Shown here piece by piece: positions 36,064-47,481 of a DNA stretch of 64,000 nucleotides (its first letter is position 1; each line of letters starts with the position of its first letter). Source of the stretch: Paramecium sonneborni (lineage: Eukaryota; Ciliophora; Oligohymenophorea; Peniculida; Parameciidae); NCBI GenBank assembly GCA_905182985.1, contig CAJJDN010000027.1, positions 321,468 to 385,467 of the forward strand, in the 5' to 3' direction. Both the position numbers and the translations under genes were made by a program. Under the pieces are notes generated by a model. That model searched no databases, was not told the DNA's origin, and saw only the letters and a list, made by a program, of their open reading frames with translations.

Positions 36064-37369
36064 ATGAAAGCAGAATTAGAATTTGCATTGTTAAATGCTG
36101 GCAATTTGTTTTGTTGTCTAGGTTTGTCACTTATAGCTCCGTTTTATCCAGCATATGCACATAAATTTGATGTTTCTAATTCCCTCTTAGGACTTATCTT
36201 TGGCTTAAATCCAATAGGAGGAATGCTCGCTTCTTTAATAGTTGGTAAACTATTGAATCATGTAAAATTTAATCATTCATTCTTAGAAAAACTAAACAAC
36301 ATTGTTATGTTTAGGTCTTATTATTCAAGCTATTGGATAATTTTAGTTTCCGCTTCTCTATTTTGTAAATTAAAAAGAGTATTTCTTAACACTTTCATTC
36401 ATAGGGAGATTTTTAAGTGGATTTGTAAATATATTAAAATAACTTTAGGGTGGTTGTACATTTTTAACTCCATTTTATGCTTCAATACCTTAGAAATTTC
36501 CAGAAACGACAGATTAAAAAATGGCGATAGTTGAATTTTTCTCTTCATTCGGCTATTTGGCGGGAGCAGTTGCTGGATCGATCTTATATGAAATAGGAGG
36601 ATTTTCTTTTCCGTTTTTGATATTTGCATCTGCTTCAATTATAATTGCCTTATTGATTAAATTAAGCTTTTCAAAAAGTGATAAGATACTTCCTTAAAAA
36701 TAAATTGAAAATAAAATAGGATATTTAACAATTCTAAAAGATTTATCTATACTTACATCATTTAATGTAATTTTTTCAATGTGCATTGCGTATTCATATT
36801 TTCAACCAATTTTTGCAATTTTCTTTTAAGATTATTTTGATGTTTCACCAATAGATTCAGGATACTATATGTCTGTAGCTCCATTAGCATATTGTTTTGG
36901 AGCTTTTCTTATTTCAAAGATTAAGCTTCATAAATAAATAACTATTTTAATAGGAATAAGTGTAGTTGCTATTTCAGAATTTATGATGGGACCGGACCCC
37001 TTATTTGGCATCGAACCATAATTACATTTGACTACTATATCATACTTTATATTTGGATTCTTTATAGCTATACCATATGTATTAACACTTCCATCTATTA
37101 CTGAAACTTTAGAACTTCGTTTTGAAAAAAAAGATCACGATAAATGTATCTCTTTAGCATCTGGATTATTTAATTCAATTCTTTCAATTGGTGAATTTTT
37201 GGGACCATTCCTATCCGGATTAATTGCAGAACATTTAGCATTTCCAAGATCATGTAGTATTCTAGGGTTGTATTTAATATTAACCATTATTTTATACATT
37301 CCTAGTTTCATTTAATTTAAGGCTAAAGTTTAAAGAAAAAAAGTATTAACTCTTGATGAATAATTATGA
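36064..37369 (+). CDS. Major facilitator superfamily transporter
   Basis: ATG 36064 to TGA 37367-37369, with one 25-nt intron (36262-36286). The protein is polytopic, with about ten to twelve helices in two halves. Landmarks: LSLIAPFYPAYAHKFDVSN (helix 1 and loop), GLIFGLNPIGGMLASLIVGK (helix 2 with the MFS-type G...G...G loop), GRFLSGFVNI, YLAGAVAGSILYEIGG, then the second half with YYMSVAPLAYCFGAFLIS and SIGEFLGPFLSGLIAE. The layout resembles the vesicular amine/SLC18-type branch, but substrate residues cannot be read from sequence alone. The tail is short and basic. Substrate, direction and membrane location are unknown. Confidence 0.8.
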
Positions 37370-37472
37370 ATATATTTATATTTTTCATGATGAGATTAAA
37401 ATTGAAAATCTCTTTAATTAAATATAAATAATATAAACAAATTATTATTTTTATACATATTTTTTCAAAATA

Positions 37473-38000
37473 ATGAATAAGGGTTGGGAAATTGATGAAG
37501 ATTAATCTTTGGATCACTTTTTATCTTTAACTGAGAATTTAGTTATTAAAAATTAAGCTATTGAAAAACCTAATATCTAAACAAAGGTTTCTCCAAAATC
37601 TAAAATGCGATTTAGAACATCTTCTATGCCAAAAGTTGAGGAATTCATTGAACCAAAGAAAGAAATTATTTAACAAATACAGGATATCTAAATTAAACAA
37701 TCACCAAATAAAACACAGCTTAGATAGCATATCAAATAACAAAGACCCCTGGATTCTCGAATATCAATCAGATCAACATTATTTTAGAGTCCAATAGAAC
37801 CACCAATCAAAATGGGAAGAACTTTATAACCTAAATTTTTCAATCCTTTAATAAGAGAGCAATAAAATAAGTTATTACTATCTCGAAAACTTAAAAGTAT
37901 GACTAACATCTTTAATGATGATCGTAATACTTAAAAACGTGATTTCAACTATTTAAAATAATAGAGATCTAATATAGTATATGTAGCTCTCTCGAAATGA
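37473..38000 (+). CDS. Hypothetical basic, disordered protein
   Basis: An uninterrupted 175-codon frame, ATG 37473 (MNKGWEIDEDQSLDHFL) to TGA 37998-38000. It is rich in Gln, Lys, Pro and Ser with short repeated-looking pieces (KVSPKSKMRFR, IEPPIKMGRTLQPKF, LLLSRKLKSMTN). This fits an intrinsically disordered protein or a cytoskeleton-associated adaptor. No domain is recognised. It sits 104 bp downstream of the transporter on the same strand; I have no reason to link their functions. Confidence 0.55.
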
Positions 38001-38278
38001 TTAATAAATGTATAATGTACAAAGTTTGATAAATAATGAAGCTTAGTTTAATTTATTATAATGTAAATTCTATTGTTTTTAGTGGATAAATTACAACTTA
38101 AAAAAGAATATTGAATTATATGAATTTATAAATTTTAGTTTTCTGCTCATATTGTTTAATTAATGCCAAGATTTCATTGATTACTTAAATTAATAATAAT
38201 TGATATAACAATAATAATAAAGTTATGCTAGTAATGAAGAAATTGGTAATATAAATTTGAATTATAATTAAAATTAAT

Positions 38279-38586
38279 ATGAGTAAATAACCTGAGTATA
38301 TTCTTGACTCATATAAAGTGCCTTATTATTTATAAGACTCATGCGTAGATGAATATGTGTACTACCAATAATGTCTAAGACACAATCCTCGATTTTTTGA
38401 AAATAAATTGATTCATTCTTTACCATTTGCAAGTGCTTTGAGTAATTGTGCAAAAAAATAATAAATATTTGTGAGGGTAAATTGATATTTTGAATATGTT
38501 AGTGTTAAGAATATAGAGAGAGAGAATTATTTGAAGAGATGAGAAAGATCTATGTTGAAAGTGTTAGAAAAGGAGAAGAAAGATGA
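38279..38586 (+). CDS. Twin CX9C protein, probably complex I subunit NDUFB7/B18
   Basis: ATG 38279 to TGA 38584-38586, with one 26-nt intron (38477-38502) that falls immediately before the last cysteine. The spliced protein, about 93 residues, has exactly two CX9C motifs: C-VDEYVYYQQ-C and C-AKKQQIFVR-C. They are separated by a loop with RHNPRFFENK and followed by a charged helix, QEYRERELFEEMRKIY. Twin CX9C helical hairpins are imported into the mitochondrial intermembrane space by the Mia40 pathway. The spacing and the charged tail directly after the last Cys resemble NDUFB7 (B18) of respiratory complex I. Other twin-CX9C proteins cannot be excluded. Confidence 0.6.
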
Positions 38587-38603
38587 ATTATTGTATAATT
38601 TTA

Positions 38604-38618
38604 CAAAAAAATAAAAAT
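38604..38618 (-). terminator. RNA polymerase III terminator of tRNA-Ser
   Basis: Two T runs on the minus strand (5 and 7 T) begin two bases after the tRNA 3' end, as expected for Pol III termination. Confidence 0.7.
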
Positions 38619-38619
38619 T

Positions 38620-38700
38620 CGTCAGCTACAGGATTTGAACCTGTGCGGGTGAACCCAGCGGATTTCGAGTCCGCCTCCTTAACCACTCGGACAAACTGAC
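38620..38700 (-). tRNA. tRNA-Ser (anticodon CGA)
   Basis: An 81-nt type II tRNA including the discriminator G at 38620. A 7-bp acceptor stem (gtcagtt with agctgac), a D arm, an anticodon stem gcgga/tccgc with loop ctcgaaa (anticodon CGA), a variable arm (gggttcaccc) and a T arm with GGTTCAAATCC are all present. Long variable arm, CGA anticodon and G discriminator agree on serine, reading UCG. No intron. Confidence 0.93.
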
Positions 38701-39079
38701 AACATCTAATTAAATATCTACAAAACAATATATTTATTATGTAGAGTTATAAACAGAGTGTTCACATTCATTGTCAAATTATTTATAAATAAGATATAAA
38801 TTAATTGTATGAGAATTTAATTATCTTAATAAATATTTTAATTATAATGAAAATTGAAAAACAGAAACTATTATTGATTTTTTCATAATTATGGTTTTCT
38901 ATTCTCTTATTTTTCAAATAAGTCTATAAGAACTTTTAAAAAATAAATTAAAGTTAATCTGACTATGATTACTTAAATATATCATATTAAATAAAGTTTG
39001 AAGTGTTACAGATACATGATAATTGAGTTTATTATGCATTAAGGATAAATTGTTGATTAAAATATTAATAAAAATTAAT
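38701..39079. promoter_or_regulatory. Divergent spacer between tRNA-Ser and the phosphodiesterase
   Basis: About 380 bp of AT-rich sequence without a reading frame. It holds the upstream regions of the tRNA (minus) and of the gene at 39080 (plus). Confidence 0.4.
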
Positions 39080-41266
39080 ATGCCTTAAAACATTTATGAT
39101 TTACAACTAAAACAATAAGATAGGCTTTTAGCTAAATTTCAAGAGTTATTTAACATACCAACTCATGTAAATTATATGACTAGATGGGAAGCTATTTTAG
39201 TAGCAATATTTTTTCTTTTGGAATCTATATGGTTTACTAATATAATAGCACATTTGACTTTAGTTACAATTTATGTGATAAAGATTTTGAAATGTTAATC
39301 AAATCAATAATTACAAGTATTTACAGTTAGATGGATGACGGTTTGTAAAGTGTTAACAAGCAGATTTTTATGGGCATTTGGTAAGGAAATAACAGAGGAA
39401 AATTTGAGAATTGATTTTCTGTTAATTTGCTTTCAAGTAATTGCAACTGTCACAAAATTTAGGATATCTAACAATAAAATAATAATATTAACATTATTTT
39501 TACTTTCTTAAGTAATCTTATCAATATATCATATTTAAAAAATAGATGATATTATTATGGTTAGTCTATTAGGAGTATTGATAAATATTTGGTTAATTTA
39601 TCATAGATAATAATTGCATTAGAAAGAGCATGAATAAAAATTAAATGAATTTGATAGAGAAGCTATGAAATTAAAATAAGAGACAGAAATGTCATACAAA
39701 ACTATATTTACAGCTGATTAACAGTAATCTCGTTAAGAGGAATTATTAAAGAAACTACGATTACTTAAATACGAGAAATTATTAAATAAATCAGAATAAA
39801 TTTATTATGAAGAATAAGTGTTGCATAAATAATTAAGTTCTCCATCTCGTATTCTGACTTTACGTTAATTACCTGAAGATGATGATAAAAATTCAATAGA
39901 AGAAATAGGTGATTCACCAAGTAAGAGATCACCTATTAGAAGAATGTAGAGAATAAATTCAATAGTAGATAGTTCATCTTATGCCAGAACTGCTGGACAT
40001 AGTATAAAATAAGATGAAATTAAAGAGAATGATAATTTCTTGACATTAGATGAATTAGATGATTTGTTGAAAATAGTTAGTGGAAGAAAAGAACATTTAT
40101 GGTTACCTTAATTTTTAAGAAGTAATAAAAATATCAATTCTGGATAATCGGAGTAATTTTCTCCAGAGGCTAAGAGGTAATATTTTAAATGATTTTAAAA
40201 ATATAGATTTATTCTTAATCACTTTACTGAATGTGAATTCAATTTTTAATTATCATCCAGTGAAACACATATTTAGGAATAATATCACATACCAAATATT
40301 AATGATAATATAATGAAAGATTGTGATAAAAATTTTAATTATGATTTCTTTGAATTAAATGATTAAAACAAATTCATCAATTATTGTTCATTTATTTTTT
40401 AGAAATACAAGTAAAAATATATATAATAATTAGTGTAAACTAAATCTTAAAGATAAAAGATAATTAAATATAGATAGAATTTTGTCATAGAATTGAATCG
40501 TTTTACATGAAGAATCCTTATCATAATTCATTACATGCAATGGATGTGACAAATTCAGCTTTATTTTTTTTGGAAAATGGATTATAAATAACACAATTTG
40601 AATAGTGTTGTTTAATAATATCTTCATTATCCCATGATGTAGGCCATCCAGGTTTAAATAATGGTTTTCTGGTTGCTTCTCAATCAAAACAAGCTTTGAT
40701 TTGTAAATCATATCAATCTATTGATTAGACAATGATTAAAGCGTATTGGAAAGCTATCACGCATCATTGTTGTTTCATGTTTTAAAAGATGATAAAACTA
40801 ATATAATTAAAAATTTAAATGATGTAGATTACAAAGGATTTAGAAAATATTGTTTAAATTTAATTTTAGACACTGATCTCTAAAAGCATTTCCCATTACT
40901 AAATAAATTTAAAAACTTTTTAGCATTGGGATGTGATAGTCAATAAGATGAATAAAATAAATTATTGGTTTTATCAATAGCAATAAAATGTGCAGGTATA
41001 TATAAATATATATAAATAAACAAGATGTGGGACATGGAGCAAAATAATTGAATTTACATAAGATATGGAGTCGTAGAATAATTGAAGAGTTTTTCTTATA
41101 AGGAGATTTAGAGTAATAAGTTGGAATAGTAGTTACACCTATGTGTGATAGAAATCAAAGTGTAACAAAATCTTAGGAGGGATTTCTTAAAGCTATAGTT
41201 TGGCCATTATTTGATGCTTTTTCGGAATATTTAAAAAAGTATATAGAAACTTAATAATAATAGTGA
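39080..41266 (+). CDS. Membrane-anchored cyclic nucleotide phosphodiesterase
   Basis: ATG 39080 to TGA 41264-41266, with introns at 40177-40206 (30 nt), 40433-40452 (20 nt), 40703-40728 (26 nt) and 40996-41024 (29 nt). About six hydrophobic helices lie in residues 45-190. A long Gln/Glu-rich coiled linker with Ser/Pro sites (GDSPSKRSPIRRM) follows. The C-terminal PDEase_I catalytic domain has all metal-binding signatures: YHNSLHAMDVTNS, SSLSHDVGHPGLNNGF, KCADVGHGAKQ, then TPMCDRNQ and SQEGFLKA. It hydrolyses cAMP and/or cGMP at a membrane; the sequence does not settle which. In ciliates such enzymes shape ciliary cyclic-nucleotide signals. No regulatory GAF domain was seen. Confidence 0.9.
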
Positions 41267-41528
41267 TAATTTCAAAAAAACTTGTTTAGATTAGATTAAT
41301 CTCAATATAAACTATTGGTAATAATAATAATAAGAAGAAGAGTAAAATGAGAAGTAAGAGAAATGTTCATTTTTCATAGATACAAATCATATTCATCTAC
41401 CTTTATAAAATACCAATAATATGATAAACTTGAATTGGTGATTAATTTGTATTTATCATATAATACATTTAATGTATGGATATTCAAGATTTAACAAATT
41501 ATGTAATAGATATATAATGTATACTTAA

Positions 41529-43481
41529 TCATTCTTCATCAAAATCATTATCAATATCATCTGGTACATTTTCTGGTATTTTAGGTAGGGGATGTTCTTC
41601 ATCATATTTAAGTTCCCATTCTTCCCTATTAGGTGGTTCTTAATCTTCTTATTATTAAATAGAACTCTTATATTCTTCAAATTTTTATTCTTTCTCCTAA
41701 TAATATATAAAATTAAATAAACTACTTCCTTAATTTTAGCAACTTACTCAGTTGTTTCTTATATTAATTTTCTGAGATTTGCAATTTTTTCTCTTCTTAT
41801 TTCAACATCTAAATTTCTTAATTTAATAATATATTGCATCCATTTCAATATTTTAGCATAACATACATTATATTCTTCAACTTGTTCAACAGTAAATTTG
41901 GAAATTCTTTTTTATATTCTATTTAATTTAGCATGTTTTGGAACTTCTTCAGTTTTCGCTCCTCTATATTCATAATCAAGTATTTTTTAAATTAAATCTT
42001 CACATATATAATGTTTAACACCAGTCCAATCTAATTGATTAGTTCCTTTTTCTAATAGATTTTCTTTTTTATAATTTAGAAATAGCATTAAAGCTAATAA
42101 TATACCAGGATATTTAAGAACTCTAACTTATTTCAAGGAAAAGAATTCTTATTATAATTATTAAATTTATTAAGCAACAGTATTAGCTCTGATAGATAAT
42201 AATGCAAATTAATGTTCTTTTTCTTTTTCTTTTATATCATCATATTATGATTATTATGATTCAACAGCTTATTCTTCTTAAATAGTTAATGCTTCTGATC
42301 TCTCTTTAACACCTTATTCTTAATATGCAATCATATGATCTATATCATCTGATAATAATTTGCATTCCATTTGATTCCAACTTTATGCAAATAAATTAAT
42401 ATAATCTTCAAAATATTTTCTATCTTTTTCACTTATTCCAACATCTTTACCTAAAGTATCAAAACAAATAACAAATTATCTTTTTTAAGATTAAAATGGT
42501 GCTTCACTTTCATCTTACCAGTTAGCTAAATATTAATCAAATTCTTCTTAAATTGATGTAGGATCTTATTCTGTATCTGTAGCTTCTTTAATTCTTGCAT
42601 TAAATTCATTAATTTTATTTTCTTTTTCTAATTTCTTTTCTACATCTGCTTTTTTAAATCTCAATCTTTCTTCAATACCAGCATCTAATGAAGCAGGGAA
42701 TAAACAAGATTAATAAATAAGTGGAATAGCTAAGAAAGCACCTAACTTCTTCCATTTGAAATAAACAAGCTTTTATTCTTTAGTAACATCTGGTATATAA
42801 ATAATAGGTGATTAAGGTAATTATCCTTCTTCAGGAGGTGGAATATCTCTAAATACTTCACCTGTTACTCCAATATCATTTAATGGAAGTGTTTGACCTA
42901 TCATAAAATTATGATCATCATTAGCACCAATATATTTTATTAATTTTGGTTATTCTGTATCAAGATGTGCATTTTCATCATCATCATTCTCATTTATTTA
43001 TTTATTTGGAAAATCAACATATCCTACATATACTCCTGTAAGACCCTTTCTTTACAAATGATTACAAAAATCTTTCACTAATAATTTTTAATGAAATTCA
43101 TGAGTTTTTATTACATTTTAAAATTCCATTTCTCTTAGATTCTCTTCATCTTGTAACTGTTTCTCTCTTCTATCTCTCTCCTCTTAAACTTCTTATTCTT
43201 TCTTCTATTACTCTCTAAAGTATTTCTATTCATTACATTAATGCTTCCTTATTACTCAAATGCTCTTGCATTGAACCTCTATTTCCCTCTGTTTAATTAT
43301 GATTCAATAACCACTTAGCAAAATACTCTATTGGAAATTACGGTTTCACTCGATACAACTCAGCTAAACCTTTTGTAATCACTTTCCCAATTCGTTCAGA
43401 CTTTAAATATGCCATATCTATTTTATCTGTCTCAGGTATCAAGTTCATTAAATAATATAATAATTCAAACAAAACATCCAT
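41529..43481 (-). CDS. GAF-domain protein with a Dpy-30-like motif
   Basis: The frame from ATG 43481 (MDVLFELLYYLMNLIPE) to TGA 41529-41531 uses introns at 43215-43236 (22 nt) and 41697-41725 (29 nt). Near the N-terminus RVKPQFPIEYFAKWLLNHN matches the Dpy-30 helical dimerisation motif. A GAF-like fold follows (LTGVYVGYVDF ... FMIGQTLPLNDIGVTGEVFRD ... IYIPDVTKEQKLVYFKWKKLGAFLAIPLIYQSC), then charged coiled coil and an acidic tail (PENVPDDIDNDFDEE). Proteins of this type are known from axonemes, so a ciliary role is likely. Its first 17 bases overlap the 3' end of the MORN gene in another phase. The reading frame also continues upstream of the ATG (RKEQYYKGNGF), so the two may be one gene with a one-base error near 43500. 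Confidence 0.7.
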
Positions 43482-44481
43482 AAATCCATTTCCCTTGTAA
43501 TATTACTCTTTCCTCTTAAGACAATGTTCCTACTCCATGAAATCCATCCTATGCAAATCCTCCTACAAATTTATACTCTTCTCCTTCACAATTAAAAATC
43601 ATTACACCTTAACCATGAAACTATCCATTTCTAAATTCTCCTTCATAAGAAGTGAATTAATGTTAAACTAATTTAAACTACTTAAAGTTTACTAATTTGA
43701 ATTCGTCTTCTTAAAAATCTGAATTTACAAATTTTCCTCTTCCTGAAAATTGATCATTTAACCATTAACCTTAATAAACAATATTTTAATTAAAATCTTT
43801 TAAAGTACCATTACCCTATCTCATTCCATTTAGCCAATCTCCATCATAAACAAAACCATTTTCGTATACTTTTCTTCCTCTTCCATTTTAAACATCTTCT
43901 TTAATTGTTATGTTTGATTTTTTGAATTTTCCAACAGATGGAGTTTTAGTAGAAGTTCTATGATGACCAGCAATCTGATCTTAGAATCTTGAACTATCAA
44001 TAGGAGAATGAGTAGTATGAATTGTTTATTTAACAGAATTTACATAAGATTGCAATGTATGTTAACTAATACAATTTGATTACTTATTAGATCTTGTAGG
44101 TCCACTTAAGTAATATGAATAGGATTCTACTGAATCTGTTTCTGTTTTTTTAAGATGAGATCTTAATTAATCATTTTTCTCCATTATATGAGCAATCTTT
44201 TTTTCTAAAAAACTGAGTTTACTTATAGTTTCATCAAGCATATCATCTTATTTACTTTTCTTTCTCTTAAAATATGTTATTTATGAAGTTGGTGATTTTG
44301 GCATAGTTGAAGGTGGTAAGTAATTCATAACAGCTATTTTATTATTAATGCTTCTAAATGGACTTTAAGATGTACTAGGTGAATGAACTCTTAAAAGTCG
44401 AGCTGTTTATAATCTACTAGGAGTTTTACTATTAGTTTCTATTTAATTTGGTCTCCTGTTTTCTTTTTAATAATGTCTCAT
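43465..44481 (-). CDS. MORN-repeat protein
   Basis: ATG 44481 (MRHYQKENRRPNQIETNS) to TGA 43465-43467 without introns. A disordered, Ser/Thr-rich N-terminal half contains one coiled-coil stretch (SKLSFLEKKIAHIMEKND). MORN repeats follow: NGFVYDGDWLNGMRQGNGTL, YQGQWLNDQFSGRGKF, YEGEFRNGQFHGQGVMIF, FVGGFAQDGFHGVGTL. These Gly/Tyr/Trp repeats make extended beta hairpins that bind membranes or axonemal partners. The end is suspicious: after GTLSQEER the frame runs 10 more codons and stops inside the start of the GAF gene. A +1 shift there would fuse MORN, Dpy-30 and GAF regions into a single protein. Confidence 0.75.
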
Positions 44482-44573
44482 GTATCAGTTAATTTTATTT
44501 AAGAAATATTACTTATAATTATTATTATAAAAAATGAATCGATTTTGGAAAAAAAAAGCAAAAATAAAATAAA

Positions 44574-47249
44574 TCAATTTTTAAGTCTAAGCATCATATG
44601 TCTTTTAACAGAATAGAAGGATGGAGGTACATTAGGTTTAGGAGGTCTAGTTGATTTTTAAGTTTCTAAAAAACTATTCATATTTTTATTTAAATCTGCT
44701 ATTAAAGGTTCTTCTGATTTTTTTGGAGCTAAGAAATGTTATGGTTTGACTTTTAATCCTAGTTATTCTAAATTTGATTAAGTATTTATTTTATTTTTAA
44801 CATTTATTCCCATTTATTATAATAATGGAGGTGTAGTCTAATGAGATTTAGATTATATTTTTTTTTAATCCTTAATTTATTTATTTATTGTAATTTTGCT
44901 TCTTAATCTAGTATGTTATTTAAATACATTATAATTAGATGTATTAAAAAGTTAAACAGGGAATTACATTTCATCTTCTGTAACTTCTAAATGTGCTGTT
45001 GATGGTCTTTACAAAGTAGCTTGCATCAATTATTATAATGGTTAAATTTAATTAGAATTATAGTCTTCTTAAAACACAAGAGTAGCTGAATTTTAACCAG
45101 AAGCATAATTGGTAATATAATTACTAATTTTAGTAGATTTTTTAGATTAAGAATTAGATGAAACTTTTTTAATAATAGAATTCTATACAGATCTAGAAGG
45201 ATTATTAAATTTCTTTTCGCTTTTTTATATACTTAACATAATCGATTATTATGAAGATTATTATTACTATAATCTAGGACTGAATCTTTATTCTATTTTA
45301 GATTTTTAAATAGGTTGCATAATAGAAATAATTGGCTTATCTTTTAATTTTGATTTAGAAAGTCCTCCATCCATTAATAGTTATTATTTAATATCCTCTA
45401 AATATGTTTCACTTCCATCATCATCTGATGAATCTGATTCTTCTTCTGATAGTGATTAATTCATTTTATCAGCATCCTATTTTAATTCATCAAATATATT
45501 AGCAAATTTTGTATTTTGAAATTATGCTTAACATTAATCTTCTTGATAACCAGTAAAACTTCTTTTTTTATTAAACATTTAATTTTTGATTTATCTATTT
45601 GATCTTTTAGTTTCATCATTTTTTAAATTATAAATAACATCCATTTCATTTTACATTTCAACTAAATCAGTTAATGCTTCTCCTATAATCCATCCCATTT
45701 AAATCCAATGTTTACATGTAAATTCAAATGTTTAAGTTGAATTATAATAACTACCATTAGATGATTCTATCGTAAAACAATTTACAATATCATATAAATC
45801 TACAAATACACCTCTTGCTGTTGATTTCTTTTATTGACTTATTCTAAATATTGAAGAATAATATCGAAACATTTCAGTCTTCTATCCAAGTAATTTAGCT
45901 AAAATTCTACACTTATAATAATTGTAATTCCATAAAGGAAACTCAGGACCATAAAGAAATACATTCTTTTTAACTTATATATTTATTATTCTTACCAGAA
46001 TGACCATGTAAATCTATAAATCCAATCAAATTATTTCCAAATATACTATATTGTTCTTTTACTAATTTTTTCATTGCTGTAACTGTAGGAAACAACAAAT
46101 GATCTGTTAATTTAAATCTTCGATTCAAATCTTTACCAGCTATACCTGTTCTGTAATTTCCTAATATCACTCCATCAGGATTCATCATAGGTACAACTTT
46201 TATTACACATCTATATTAAAATTTATTATTTATACTTTTTAATCAATTTCAATCCTTATTAACTAGATAAAAATTCTAATAATCCTTACATAACCCAAGA
46301 ACCATTTGATTCACCAGGATGGATTCGAGATTAAATTATCATACATTTTTAATTCTAACAGTTACCATTACTAAATGTATAAAGTGGTAATTAAACACCA
46401 CTCAATGATTCACAAAATGTTGTTTTCTCGACATAATTACAATTTTTTTACATATTCCCACAAAATTCAAGCATTTATGTAAAAGTGTATGGAACACAAT
46501 ATGCTATTTTAATAATCTCATTATCTCCTTAGCAAACTAATTAAAAAGACAAACAATTATAATGTTAATGATAATGAGTTTTATATTATATTTACTCTCC
46601 TCCTTATAACCATTCTGGATTAGTTGATCTCCAAATATAAGGCTTCATTCCTCTTTCGTATAAGGTACGAGATTTGCGAAAATTGCAAATATTTAATTGT
46701 ATAACTTCAGTTTTCTTCATTCCTTTGATTTCAAAGTTGTACCATGAAGTATGACCTTTTGTATTTGAATCTACTCTCATATAGAGATCATATTAATTCT
46801 GAGAATTTTTGACTACAAGATCTAAGTTACCACTTTCAAAGGTAGAATTGAATTATATTCTACTATTTAGATTAGGATTCATGCCAAGGAAAGGTAATTA
46901 AGGTTTTCTTTATAGTATTTTGATTGATTTGAATGGATAGGTTGAGGTATTAGAATATTATTTATGTAATTGTCCAGTATCTTATGGTCTGAATCCTAGA
47001 TAGAGTAATTAATTATTAAGTTAAGCATGTGCTATGATAGAGTCATTTAAGGGATTGGTAAAATTAAGTGTAAGTAATTTAGAATAATCAAGTTTAGGAG
47101 CCCATCCAAGTAGCATATCATTTTCAAGACTGAAACTATGATCAGTGAGAGTGATAGCTTTGGGTAGTGAATTAAGAAATGGTTGAGCGATCAAATCAAC
47201 ATCCTAATTTTACATATTATACTATAATAATAATATGGGGAACTGTCAT
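44574..47249 (-). CDS. Cytosolic carboxypeptidase (tubulin deglutamylase family, M14D/CCP)
   Basis: ATG 47249 to TGA 44574-44576, with introns at 46211-46235 (25 nt), 45974-45995 (22 nt) and a probable 19-nt one at 47204-47222. An N-terminal beta-rich CCP domain (NSTFESGNLDLVVK, WYNFEIKGMKK, RGMKPYIWRSTNPEW) precedes the M14 zinc peptidase: RIHPGESNGSW (His/Glu ligands), MMNPDGVILGNYRTG, GKDLNRRF, IGFIDLHGHS (third ligand), and FTIESSNGS carrying the catalytic Glu. About 300 residues of Gln/Ser/Lys-rich tail follow. CCPs remove glutamates from tubulin tails, fitting the cilium-rich context. The extreme N-terminus is uncertain because the frame stays open upstream of the chosen ATG. Confidence 0.87.
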
Positions 47250-47481
47250 AATTGTTTGAATCATTAAGCAGAGTAGATATAGATAGTGGTGAATAATCCA
47301 ACAATAGAGGACATGCCATTGATATAAGAATAATCACCACTTTTAGTTTTGGATGTAAGAACTTGGTAAAAAGAGACATATAGTTTATATGATTATGAGA
47401 ATAACACATATATTCATTGTTAATAAATATAAGTTAATGGAAATAGCTATTTAACTTGTAAAGCTAACAAAGTTTTATTTA

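Noticed and set aside
37323..37517. Minus-strand ORF of 64 codons
   Set aside because: It spans the 3' end of the transporter and the start of the next gene, is Ile/Phe-rich and has no motif.
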